A DNA stretch of 7,652 bases from Phocaeicola sp. (GCA_020026175.1 JAHHQV010000080.1:1-7652), one strand, 5' to 3'. Shown: positions 1-6,313, numbered from the stretch's first letter. Made by a program: numbers and translations. The notes: generated by a model from the letters alone, not told the origin.

Positions 1-1
1 G

Positions 2-61
2 ATAAAGATGTGCCCATGTTTTGATGCTAAGAAGGAGTATTCAGATTTGCTTGTAGTATGA
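2..61 (+). CDS. C-terminal tail of an unidentified upstream gene (partial)
   Basis: A reading frame is open from the window edge and ends at the TGA at 59-61, giving 19 residues (IKMCPCFDAKKEYSDLLVV). The stop overlaps the next gene's start as ATGA (58-61), which is typical of translationally coupled genes in phage or ICE operons. The other two plus-strand frames close within 24 bases of the edge. Too little is visible to name a family, and a chance open frame of this length is possible. The overlap with a downstream gene whose own frame has no earlier start is the main support. Confidence 0.4.
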   Translation: MKMCPCFDAKKEYSDLLVV

Positions 62-522
62 AATACCTACCATATCTTTTGATTACAGCACTGGCCTTCT
101 GTTTAGGTTGGTGCAGCCGGTCACCTTCGGTAAAGGACGTTTCAAAGTACGATACCCTACAGAGTGAACCTATTGTAATTACCAAAGTCAAGGTAGACAC
201 TCAGCTGATTATATCTCCATTCCCTTATCTTGCATGGATAGACCATACTGATACGATAAGAACGGACAGTTGTGTACATCTAAGGGAATATAAAGAGTAC
301 CAGGATAGCAGTTACTATGCGAGAGTTAGTGGTGTTGCTCCAAGGCTGGATGAACTTCAGATATATCCTAAAACCGTGTATCAGACTAAGTACATTTACA
401 GGGATATACATCATAAAAAGAAGAAATGGGGGATTGGTTTAAGTGCAGGGTATGGTGTAACCAAGCATGGCTTATCTCCAGTACTTGCTATAACAATAAA
501 TTATAATCTTTGGCAGTGGTAA
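58..522 (+). CDS. Small membrane-anchored element protein, DUF6808-like
   Basis: This is a 154-residue protein of unknown function. Residues 4-19 are a hydrophobic N-terminal segment that should act as a membrane anchor or uncleaved signal. Cys15 and Cys19 are not in a good lipobox (W and F at -1), so a lipoprotein is unlikely. Residues 85-105 carry the pattern SGxxPxLDxxxxYPKT, which I recall from the DUF6808 family of Bacteroides prophage proteins. A basic stretch, KKKK, at 120-123 is followed by residues 124-154, which alternate glycine, hydrophobic and aromatic residues (WGIGLSAGYG, then PVLAITINYN) like a beta hairpin and end in W. The start is fixed: an in-frame TAA lies at 28-30 and no other start codon comes between. 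An AAGGAG at 32-37 is too far upstream to be its ribosome site. It overlaps the preceding gene by ATGA and ends before a bidirectional terminator. A role in host lysis or envelope contact is inference only. Confidence 0.72.
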   Translation: MKYLPYLLITALAFCLGWCSRSPSVKDVSKYDTLQSEPIVITKVKVDTQLIISPFPYLAWIDHTDTIRTDSCVHLREYKEYQDSSYYARVSGVAPRLDELQIYPKTVYQTKYIYRDIHHKKKKWGIGLSAGYGVTKHGLSPVLAITINYNLWQW

Positions 523-531
523 AAATTTAAT

Positions 532-561
532 AGCCCTCAAAGGAGTTATCCTAAGAGGGCT
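532..561. terminator. Bidirectional hairpin terminator between convergent genes
   Basis: A 7-bp perfect stem, AGCCCTC (532-538) with GAGGGCT (555-561), encloses a symmetric AA/AA internal loop, an inner AGGA/TCCT stem and a GTTA tetraloop. On the plus strand it is followed by a T-rich run (TTATTTGTTTTATT). On the minus strand the hairpin is followed by ATTAAATTTTT. It lies between the stop of the rightward gene (522) and the stop of the leftward integrase (570), so it can end transcription from both sides. The U-run for the rightward transcript falls inside the last codons of the integrase. Confidence 0.88.
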
Positions 562-569
562 TATTTGTT

Positions 570-1742
570 TTATTCGTTTATATCAGGGAATAAATTTATA
601 GCCTCTTGCTTTTTGCGATCCAGAACCTTCGCATAAATTTGGGTAGTTGCCAGCTCCTTATGTCCCAATAACTTTGATACAGTGTAAATGTCAGCTCCTA
701 AGTCAAGCATTGTTACAGCGAATGTATGTCTACCGGAATGAAATGTCACATCTTTGATAATTCCTGCAATCATACACCAGCGTCTGAGTTCCAATAAAGT
801 CTGGGAATTATACCGGAATCCAGAGAATACCTTTTCATCAGGATTTCTCCGTTCACCCATATACACCTCCGCCTGTTTGTTTATATCAAGATATTCCTGT
901 CCTCCTGTCTTTTTTTGCTTGAAGACGATTCTGGTAAACTCCCCGAATTTTTGCACTTCACTCCAAACCAGCTTTTCTATATCACTTTTTCTGATTCCCG
1001 TCAGACACGAGAACAGGAATGCACGTTTTAGTACTGGGTACTTACAGTCCGTCTTGGCAAGCAGCTTGACTTCATCAAAGGTAAGATATACCCTTTCCGT
1101 TTCGTCAGGCTTAAACCCCTCAATTCCTCTCAATGGATTTATCGGTATAATTCTGTCGTCAAAAGCCTTGTTAATACAAGCTCTCAGCTTATTGAAGTAG
1201 GAAACCTTGGAGTTCTGCGACAATGGTTTTGTCTCAGCCTTATAATTTAGCCTTCTTTTATGTGCATCTTTTGTAACACCATTAAGATATTGTTTGAACC
1301 CTTCGATCCATTCTGGTGTAATATCCTTGAATGTCGTTTTTCCCGAACAGTATCTTTCAAGATGTTTTAGGCAACTATACCAATTACCCCAATTCCCTCT
1401 ACTTTCAATATTCCCTCGTCTTTCATCACACATCTTTCTATAATATTCAAGGAATGGAACATCTTGTTTGAACTGGCTTGTGAAGCCATATTCACCATTT
1501 TGAATTTCTATCTGCCTTTTGGCTCTTATGGCTTGTGCTGTAGCTAGTGTCTGTTTGTTCTGCTCTCTTTCAATTGGTGTCTTTGCATTAATCAGATAGA
1601 GTTTCAAAAACTCGTATTCTCTTTTCCCGTTTCTGTAAATGTCTAGATACAGGCTTTTGTTTCCGTTTGCTAGTTTCTTTTCTCTGAGTGTAACGGGGGA
1701 TTTGTCTGTCTTAGGTGTTCTCTTTTCTTTTGATGCTGCCAT
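570..1742 (-). CDS. int: Tyrosine recombinase, element integrase
   Basis: This 390-residue site-specific integrase would catalyse insertion and excision of the element. Residues 16-90 look like an arm-DNA-binding domain (YLDIYRNGKREYEFLKLYL, then TPIERE). Residues 95-205 are the SAM-like core-binding domain. Residues 215-385 are the catalytic domain with the full active-site set: R251 in TGIRKSD, a hairpin lysine at K277/K278, H335 and R338 in HSGRH, H361 in LLGH and the nucleophile Y370 in TQIYAKV. Length and domain order match phage and ICE integrases of Bacteroidetes. The ATG at 1740-1742 is the first in frame that retains the whole arm domain, and no Shine-Dalgarno is visible, as is normal for Bacteroidales. 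Its 5' end faces mnmE across a 217-bp repeat-rich region that is the probable attachment site. It is co-directional with mnmE, with no evident terminator between them. The gene looks intact. Confidence 0.96.
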   Translation of the reverse strand: MAASKEKRTPKTDKSPVTLREKKLANGNKSLYLDIYRNGKREYEFLKLYLINAKTPIEREQNKQTLATAQAIRAKRQIEIQNGEYGFTSQFKQDVPFLEYYRKMCDERRGNIESRGNWGNWYSCLKHLERYCSGKTTFKDITPEWIEGFKQYLNGVTKDAHKRRLNYKAETKPLSQNSKVSYFNKLRACINKAFDDRIIPINPLRGIEGFKPDETERVYLTFDEVKLLAKTDCKYPVLKRAFLFSCLTGIRKSDIEKLVWSEVQKFGEFTRIVFKQKKTGGQEYLDINKQAEVYMGERRNPDEKVFSGFRYNSQTLLELRRWCMIAGIIKDVTFHSGRHTFAVTMLDLGADIYTVSKLLGHKELATTQIYAKVLDRKKQEAINLFPDINE

Positions 1743-1808
1743 ACTGGTAAGTATTATTAAGTCTGTTACTTTTGTTGCTCATTTTTGTAGTGAGTAACAA
1801 ATCAGCAA

Positions 1809-1838
1809 CAAAAATACAACAAAAAAGATATAAACAAA
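1809..1838 (-). promoter_or_regulatory. Candidate integrase promoter (Bacteroidales -33/-7 type)
   Basis: Read on the minus strand, TTTG (1838-1835) is followed after 18 bp by TATTTTTG (1816-1809). This fits the Bacteroides consensus TTTG, about 19 bp, TAnnTTTG. Transcription would start near 1803, giving an approximately 60-nt leader to the integrase ATG at 1742. The -7 element overlaps an AGCAACAAAA repeat (1804-1813) that forms a 10-bp inverted repeat with TTTTGTTGCT at 1770-1779. A protein bound to those repeats would block the promoter, so autoregulation by the integrase or another element protein is plausible. The region is A/T-rich, so a chance match is a real possibility. Confidence 0.5.
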
Positions 1839-1848
1839 AGAAAAGTCA

Positions 1849-1871
1849 GCAAATAAAAAGTAAATATTTGC
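1849..1871. repeat. Perfect inverted repeat, 7-bp arms around 9 bp
   Basis: GCAAATA (1849-1855) and TATTTGC (1865-1871) are perfect inverse complements separated by AAAAGTAAA. The structure lies just upstream of the candidate integrase promoter and between the two groups of TTTGTTRCT copies. It lacks a following T-run of terminator type in a convincing position. A dimeric regulator, such as a phage-type repressor or excisionase, or a second recombinase-binding site would fit. This is inference from symmetry and location. Confidence 0.45.
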
Positions 1872-1932
1872 AACCTTTGTAAATTGCTGTATATTAGTGT
1901 GATTTGTTGCTTTTGTTTTGTCGTTTTTTAGC

Positions 1933-1980
1933 TTTTGTATTCAGTAACAAAATGAGGTTTCACTTTCCCACACAGAAATG
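1933..1980. other. Probable attachment site junction (attL or attR) at the mnmE 3' end
   Basis: The mnmE stop codon (1960-1962 on the minus strand) lies 7 bp from an inverted repeat, TTTTGT (1933-1938) and ACAAAA (1947-1952), around an 8-bp centre, ATTCAGTA. That spacing resembles the core site of a tyrosine recombinase. Two core placements are possible. The crossover may lie in this repeat just outside the gene, or in the last codons of mnmE (about 1960-1978, coding for the FCVGK end), with the element carrying a copy that restores them. The matching copy must lie at the far end of the element, outside this window, so the exact core cannot be fixed here. Confidence 0.55.
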
Positions 1981-3363
1981 CTTAAATATATTACCAAGCA
2001 CTTCATCTGTAGTGATTTCGCCACCTACAATTTCTGCCAGATGGAAGAGACATTCCCTTAGATCTTGTGAAACCAAATCACCTGATAAGTTCATTTCCAG
2101 GCCATCTTTTACGGTATAAAGATTATCAAGAGCATGTTTTAGAGCTTCATAATGTCTTACATTGCTTACCACAACATCGTTTTGTGACAGTTCTGGCAAT
2201 GAAGCCAGTTTCACCATAAGTTCTTCTAATTCCTGTATCCCTGTTTTATATTTAGCAGAAATTCTTACAGAATGTATAAAAGATTTTGATGTTAAGATTT
2301 CCGGTAGGGGATTATCGTTGCCCAAATCTGATTTGTTTAGAACTATTACCACTTCTTTATCTTCCAGTTCTGGCAAGAGCTTTTGTGTCAGTTGTATAAA
2401 ATTATCGTCTATTCTACTTGAGTCCACTACCCAAAGAACAATTGAAGCCTGTCTTAGTTTTTGGAAACTTTTTTCTATTCCAATGCTTTCTATCTTATCA
2501 GATGTTTCACGTATACCAGCAGTATCTATAAGTCTGAAGAGTACGCCTCCAATGTTTATAGTATCTTCTATAACATCGCGTGTAGTGCCATGAATGTCAC
2601 TAACTATGGCTCTTTCTTCATTCAATATTGTGTTTAGTAATGTTGATTTACCCGCATTTGTTTCTCCTATAATAGCTACCGGCACACCATTCTTTATTAC
2701 ATTACCCACACTAAAAGAATGTACTAGGTTTGTTATTACTCCTTTTATCTTTTCGACTAGTTCTAGGAGTTCGCTGCGATCGGCAAATTCAAGGTCTTCG
2801 TGGTCGCTGAAATCTAATTCTAGTTCCATTAGTGATGTGATATGCAGAAGCTGGTCGCGTAGAATTGCGAGCTCTTTACTGAAGCCTCCTCTCATTTGGT
2901 TGATGGCCATTTTATGAGAAGCCTCTGAATTGGCAGCTATTACATCAGCTATAGCTTCAGCCTGGCTGAGGTCCATCTTACCGTTTACAAAAGCCCTTTG
3001 AGTAAATTCTCCTGCTGAAGCAGTGCGACATCCGTTCGCTATAAGAAGTTGCATTACTTTTTGAAGAATAAATGCTGAACCATGACATGAAATTTCAGTT
3101 GAGTCCTCTCCTGTATAAGAATGAGGTGTTCTGAATAAACTGATTAGTACCTCGTCTATTATTTCACCTTTATCGTTAAGGATATTTCCGAAAGCAAGAG
3201 TATGAGATTCCCTTTCTGACAGTTTTTTTCCATTGTTGGCTGGTTGGAATATTTTATCGGTTATTGCTATAGCATCTTTTCCAGAAACTCTAATTACTCC
3301 TATTGCTCCTCCTTGAGCCGTTGCTATTGCACATATAGTATCATCTATTTGGAATATGTTCAT
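1960..3363 (-). CDS. mnmE: tRNA uridine-5-carboxymethylaminomethyl(34) synthesis GTPase MnmE
   Basis: MnmE works with MnmG in the cytoplasm to add a carboxymethylaminomethyl (or aminomethyl) group to wobble U34 of certain tRNAs, using methylene-tetrahydrofolate and GTP. The 467 residues match the family length. The N-terminal folate-binding domain begins DTICAIATAQGG and contains AGEFTQRAFVNGKMDLSQAEA (117-137). A helical domain carries the inserted G domain: Walker A GETNAGKS (233-240), switch motif HGTTRD (258-263), DTAG (280-283) and NKSD (343-346). The C-terminus, FCVGK (463-467), holds the conserved catalytic cysteine C464. The ATG at 3361-3363 gives the expected N-terminus. It follows the sulfoxide reductase gene by 106 bp. 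I find only a weak promoter-like match there (TATTTTTC, 3444-3437), so read-through from the upstream operon is possible. The integrated element abuts its 3' end without damaging it. Confidence 0.98.
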   Translation of the reverse strand: MNIFQIDDTICAIATAQGGAIGVIRVSGKDAIAITDKIFQPANNGKKLSERESHTLAFGNILNDKGEIIDEVLISLFRTPHSYTGEDSTEISCHGSAFILQKVMQLLIANGCRTASAGEFTQRAFVNGKMDLSQAEAIADVIAANSEASHKMAINQMRGGFSKELAILRDQLLHITSLMELELDFSDHEDLEFADRSELLELVEKIKGVITNLVHSFSVGNVIKNGVPVAIIGETNAGKSTLLNTILNEERAIVSDIHGTTRDVIEDTINIGGVLFRLIDTAGIRETSDKIESIGIEKSFQKLRQASIVLWVVDSSRIDDNFIQLTQKLLPELEDKEVVIVLNKSDLGNDNPLPEILTSKSFIHSVRISAKYKTGIQELEELMVKLASLPELSQNDVVVSNVRHYEALKHALDNLYTVKDGLEMNLSGDLVSQDLRECLFHLAEIVGGEITTDEVLGNIFKHFCVGK

Positions 3364-3469
3364 TGTGAGTCTTGTCTATTACTTTCTGTTTTGATTATGA
3401 TAATGATTCAGATTGTAGACTATTGTCTGAAGGTCTGAAAAATAAGTTAATTGTTTTTTGCTTATAAGA

Positions 3470-3955
3470 TTAATATAAGTGTGATGAGAGTATTTGTATT
3501 GTTTCTTCAAGATATTGCTTATCTGTATCGTCAAATGTATTCAGCTCATCGCTATCAATATCAAGAACACCTTTTATTTCACCGTTATGGATTATTGGCA
3601 CTACAATTTCAGATTTAGATAGAGAACTGCATGCTATATGCCCAGGAAACTTATCTACATCTGCCACAACCTGTGTCTTTTCTTCAGCCCATGCTGTTCC
3701 GCACACACCTCTTCCTTTTTTTATTCTATAGCAAGCCACGCTTCCTTGAAAAGGTCCAAGATGTAATTCGCCATCCTTTATCATATAAAAACCTGTCCAA
3801 AAGAAGTTGAAAGCTTCTTTAAGGGCAGCAGTGGTATTGGCCAGTACACTTATTTCATCTTTCTCTCCGTCTATTAGCAGTGAGTATTGTTGAATAAATT
3901 GTTTATATTTTTCTTCTTTGTTTTTTATATTATTTTGCTTGAAACTTGTTTCCAT
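3470..3955 (-). CDS. msrC: GAF-domain free methionine-R-sulfoxide reductase
   Basis: This 161-residue cytosolic enzyme of the fRMsr family reduces free methionine-R-sulfoxide to methionine using a cysteine relay, usually regenerated by thioredoxin. One GAF domain fills residues 30-160. The family signature is clear: FFWTGFYM, LGPFQG (67-71), ACYRI, GRGVCGTAW, DVxxFPGHIACSS and SEIVVPI. Three cysteines, C75, C85 and C109, have spacings of 10 and 24, as in the catalytic and resolving cysteines of E. coli YebR/MsrC. LDIDSDELNTFDD near 131-143 is the conserved acidic C-terminal part. The start at 3953-3955 leaves a lysine-rich 25-residue lead. It lies 12 bp after the nucleoside phosphorylase gene and is likely to be in the same operon. 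An oxidative-stress repair role is known for the family; why it accompanies a phosphorylase is not evident. Confidence 0.93.
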   Translation of the reverse strand: METSFKQNNIKNKEEKYKQFIQQYSLLIDGEKDEISVLANTTAALKEAFNFFWTGFYMIKDGELHLGPFQGSVACYRIKKGRGVCGTAWAEEKTQVVADVDKFPGHIACSSLSKSEIVVPIIHNGEIKGVLDIDSDELNTFDDTDKQYLEETIQILSSHLY

Positions 3956-3967
3956 TGTGTCTTGAAT

Positions 3968-4846
3968 TTAAATTCTGTCCAATACTAATTTGATGAGGTC
4001 GTCTATTTGGTTTTTATATCCGGTATTTGCTTCTTTAGTTACTCTATTGGCAATGACCATACATACGGTAGTAGCTTTGTGTCCTTGTAGTATGGAAAGA
4101 CCAGCCAATGCCGAACTTTCCATTTCATAGTTTGATATTTTATGACCTTCATATTCAAAACTTTGGATTTTAGTATTTTGGTTTGGGTCGGCCAGTGGCA
4201 TACGGAGTTTTCTGCCTTGTGGCCCGAAAAAACCTCCACAAGATACAGTGACTCCTTTTACCATATCATTGCCAGCAATTCTTTCTGTCAATTCCTTATT
4301 GGCATGAATGACGTATGGTGCTGGTGCACACATGTTCCCGCTCCATCCTAAATGGTTTATCAGAGCTCTTTCCATAGTAAGGTCGCACACGGAATTCCTT
4401 CCTTGGTAGAAGTTTAGCAGACCATCAAATCCTATTGATATTTCTGAACATATAAATGTTCCTGCAGGAGTATATGGTTGTAATCCTCCGCATGTGCCTA
4501 TTCTAACTATTTCCAGCGATTTTAGTTCTTCTTTTTCTTGTCTTGTACTGAAGTTAATATTTGCCAAAGCATCTATTTCATTCATTACAATATCTATATT
4601 GTCACATCCTATTCCAGTGGAAACAACAGTTATTCTTTTGCCATTGTATTTTCCTGTAATAGTCTTGAATTCACGGCTTTCTATTTCACATTCTCTGTTT
4701 TCAAAGTGAGAGGCTACTAATGACACTCGTCCCGGGTCTCCCACGAGGATGATTTTATCTGCCATTTGTTCTGGTTTTACATGAAGATGAAAAACAGATC
4801 CATCTTCATTAATAATAAGTTCTGATGGTGCAAAATATTCTTTCAT
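3968..4846 (-). CDS. Nucleoside phosphorylase, probably uridine phosphorylase
   Basis: This 292-residue member of the PNP/UDP phosphorylase family would cleave a nucleoside with phosphate to give free base and ribose-1-phosphate in the cytoplasm. Visible motifs are the phosphate-binding GDPGR (36-40), STGIG (76-80), RIGTCGGL (115-122), FFGPQGR (206-212) and the ribose-binding YEMES (240-244). Q210 and R212 in PQGR correspond to the Gln-x-Arg pair that contacts uracil in uridine phosphorylases (GQGR in the human enzyme), so uridine is the favoured substrate. It is longer than E. coli Udp (about 250 residues), because of an N-terminal lead and inserted loops. The ATG at 4844-4846 gives a natural N-terminus. 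It sits 12 bp downstream of the TPR/PD40 gene and 12 bp upstream of the sulfoxide reductase gene, which suggests co-transcription. Purine specificity cannot be excluded. Confidence 0.9.
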   Translation of the reverse strand: MKEYFAPSELIINEDGSVFHLHVKPEQMADKIILVGDPGRVSLVASHFENRECEIESREFKTITGKYNGKRITVVSTGIGCDNIDIVMNEIDALANINFSTRQEKEELKSLEIVRIGTCGGLQPYTPAGTFICSEISIGFDGLLNFYQGRNSVCDLTMERALINHLGWSGNMCAPAPYVIHANKELTERIAGNDMVKGVTVSCGGFFGPQGRKLRMPLADPNQNTKIQSFEYEGHKISNYEMESSALAGLSILQGHKATTVCMVIANRVTKEANTGYKNQIDDLIKLVLDRI

Positions 4847-4858
4847 TGTATGTTGATG

Positions 4859-6313
4859 TTATTTATTATTTCTTAATTCAGTATTTCGTACTTTTATAGA
4901 TAGGGTTTCTATTTCTTTTCTAAGTTCTTCAACTCTTTTTTCCTTGTCAATCATTCCAGGAATCATAGTATTTTTTGCTGATTGATTGGAGTTGATGTAC
5001 TTTTCTCTTAATATTTCTAGTTCTTTTTCAAGGCTTGTCAAATCTTGCTTTTTTCTGTCAAACTTTTGGAATAGTTCTTTAGCTTCTACCGAACTAAAAT
5101 CTTTAAGAGAGTGATAAGTTTTGTTATCATCTATAATAAAAGTGAAATCTTTATTTTTTACCGTTTCTTTTGAGGTTGAATATATTATTTTAGCAAGTCT
5201 TTGTTTTCCTTTAATAACTTCATCTTTATTTCTTTGTGTAAGGGCGATATTGTCTAGTTTTGCCAATGAAATGATTGTGTTTGGGTCTTCTGTCTCAAAA
5301 TTATATGTTTCACCCGATTCGTTAGGGACGAATACATATACGCAAACAGTATCTTTTGGTTGAAATCTGTCAGAAGCAAACCAGCCTAGATTATTGTAAT
5401 CGTCTATAGCATACATGTAGTCATTGTATTGAGAATTGAATGGGAACCCAATATTGTCTGGTTTGAAATATAAGTTTTCATCAGAGTCTGATCTCGTTAT
5501 GAAAATGTCATATTTCCCAACACTTTCTTCTTCATTTGAACTGAAGTATAGAGTAGTGCCGTCTGAGTTCAAGTATGGAAACTTCAAGTTTGAATCAGAA
5601 TCGTTTATTCCTTTTAGTTTCTGAGGGTTACTCCAATTGTTTATAAGTCTTACACTTGCATATAGCTTTGAGTATCCATTGTCAACAGATTGTGAAAAAA
5701 GTTTTTTGTCACCCATTTCATTTATGAATTCAGTGTCTTGGGTGTCTATTATATCTATACTATCATTGGGTGTTATATTGTTTTTTATAAGATTTATGAT
5801 ACCAGCCTGACTTCCTAGTTTATATGCATCAAGAAATTTTTTTTTGTCTATAGTAAAGCTATCTATGACAGTTATTACGGAAGTACTTTTCAACATTCGT
5901 TCACCTTTTCTATATTTAGCCATCAAAGCTTCGGCTTCTGATGTATCTCTTCTTTTTTTATCTAACCAATATATATGTTGTTCCAGATTCTCTATTGCAT
6001 CGTCAAATCTGTATAAATCATAATATGCTTTACTTACATATAGGAAAGCATTGATAACTTTTCTTGCGACACTTTTTTCCAGATAAGGTAGTCCTTTTTT
6101 CATTTCGTTTGTTTCATAACAACATGCCCCATACCAGAAATTGTAACTGGCATTTGAAGGGGATTGTCTAACTAATCTTTCGAAAACAGGTTTTGCCTTT
6201 TCAAATTCTCCCTTTTCAAACCATTCCTTGGCTTGAGATAGAGTTTGTGCGCCAAGTCCTGTACTTAAACTGAGAAGTATGGCTGCTAATTTAAAAGTTT
6301 TATTTATAGTCAT
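4859..6313 (-). CDS. Secreted TPR and PD40-propeller protein
   Basis: I prefer the ATG at 6311-6313 (484 residues). The frame stays open seven codons further upstream, but only to a TTG, and the ATG start places a clean signal peptide (MTINKTFKLAAILLSLSTGLGA, cut near residue 22). Residues 25-120 hold TPR-type helices (AKEWFEKGEFEKAKPVFERLV; YNFWYGACCYETNEMKKGLPYLEK; AYYDLYRFDDAIENLEQHI). Residues 210-320 carry PD40/WD40-like propeller blades (YLNSDGTTLYFSSN with KYDIFITR; MYAIDDYNNLGWFASDR). Residues 405-480 are charged and likely form a coiled coil. The TPR-then-PD40 order recalls PorE-like and OmpA-family periplasmic proteins of Bacteroidetes, but the usual OmpA peptidoglycan-binding domain is absent. 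A periplasmic scaffold or adaptor role is inference. It is the first gene of the minus-strand group, with its own candidate promoter just upstream. Confidence 0.9.
   Translation of the reverse strand: MTINKTFKLAAILLSLSTGLGAQTLSQAKEWFEKGEFEKAKPVFERLVRQSPSNASYNFWYGACCYETNEMKKGLPYLEKSVARKVINAFLYVSKAYYDLYRFDDAIENLEQHIYWLDKKRRDTSEAEALMAKYRKGERMLKSTSVITVIDSFTIDKKKFLDAYKLGSQAGIINLIKNNITPNDSIDIIDTQDTEFINEMGDKKLFSQSVDNGYSKLYASVRLINNWSNPQKLKGINDSDSNLKFPYLNSDGTTLYFSSNEEESVGKYDIFITRSDSDENLYFKPDNIGFPFNSQYNDYMYAIDDYNNLGWFASDRFQPKDTVCVYVFVPNESGETYNFETEDPNTIISLAKLDNIALTQRNKDEVIKGKQRLAKIIYSTSKETVKNKDFTFIIDDNKTYHSLKDFSSVEAKELFQKFDRKKQDLTSLEKELEILREKYINSNQSAKNTMIPGMIDKEKRVEELRKEIETLSIKVRNTELRNNK

Larger units (their letters stand above)
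1770..1952. repeat. Five copies of TTTGTTRCT, candidate arm-type integrase sites
   Basis: The 9-mer TTTGTTRCT occurs five times in about 180 bp. TTTGTTGCT is on the plus strand at 1771-1779 and 1903-1911, and on the minus strand at 1804-1812. TTTGTTACT is on the minus strand at 1793-1801 and 1943-1951. The copies at 1770-1779 and 1804-1813 extend to a perfect 10-bp inverted repeat. I saw no exact copy elsewhere in the window. Clustered short repeats in both orientations between an integrase gene and its insertion point are typical of arm-type sites bound by the N-terminal domain of tyrosine integrases. The function is inferred; low-complexity A/T sequence makes some repetition expected. Confidence 0.62.
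1..1959. mobile_element. End of an integrated element (prophage or ICE) at the 3' end of mnmE, partial
   Basis: The left part of the window carries a tyrosine recombinase gene next to a repeat-rich non-coding stretch that abuts the mnmE stop codon. It also carries a small membrane-anchored protein of a kind I associate with Bacteroides prophages. A terminal integrase gene with its 5' end facing a conserved housekeeping gene is the usual layout of one end of an integrative element. By eye the integrase is richer in G+C than the host genes on the other side. The element continues to the left beyond position 1. The outer boundary is not resolved: it lies between about 1933 and 1980, depending on which bases form the duplicated core. 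Whether it is a prophage, an integrative conjugative element or a satellite cannot be told from one end, although the DUF6808-like gene leans towards a prophage. Confidence 0.75.

Noticed and set aside
754..1200. A 148-codon open frame on the plus strand opposite the integrase
   Set aside because: It is antisense to a clearly conserved integrase, has no recognisable motif or promoter, and its composition is that of a shadow frame.
1743..1959. A tRNA gene as the integration target, or a CRISPR array
   Set aside because: There is no cloverleaf-like sequence, and the 9-bp repeats are unevenly spaced, in both orientations and lack unique spacers of constant length.
1904..2119. A 71-codon plus-strand frame crossing the mnmE 3' end and the attachment region
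   Set aside because: Most of it is antisense to mnmE, it has no homology I recognise, and its start lies in the low-complexity repeat region.
2162..2917. Two plus-strand open frames inside mnmE
   Set aside because: Both are serine-rich antisense readings of the MnmE G-domain codons and have no independent support.
3405..3435. Possible terminator hairpin (TCAGA and TCTGA, or AGAC-TATT-GTCT) between the sulfoxide reductase and mnmE genes
   Set aside because: The stem is only 4-5 bp and no U-run follows in either direction, so it does not support a transcription break.
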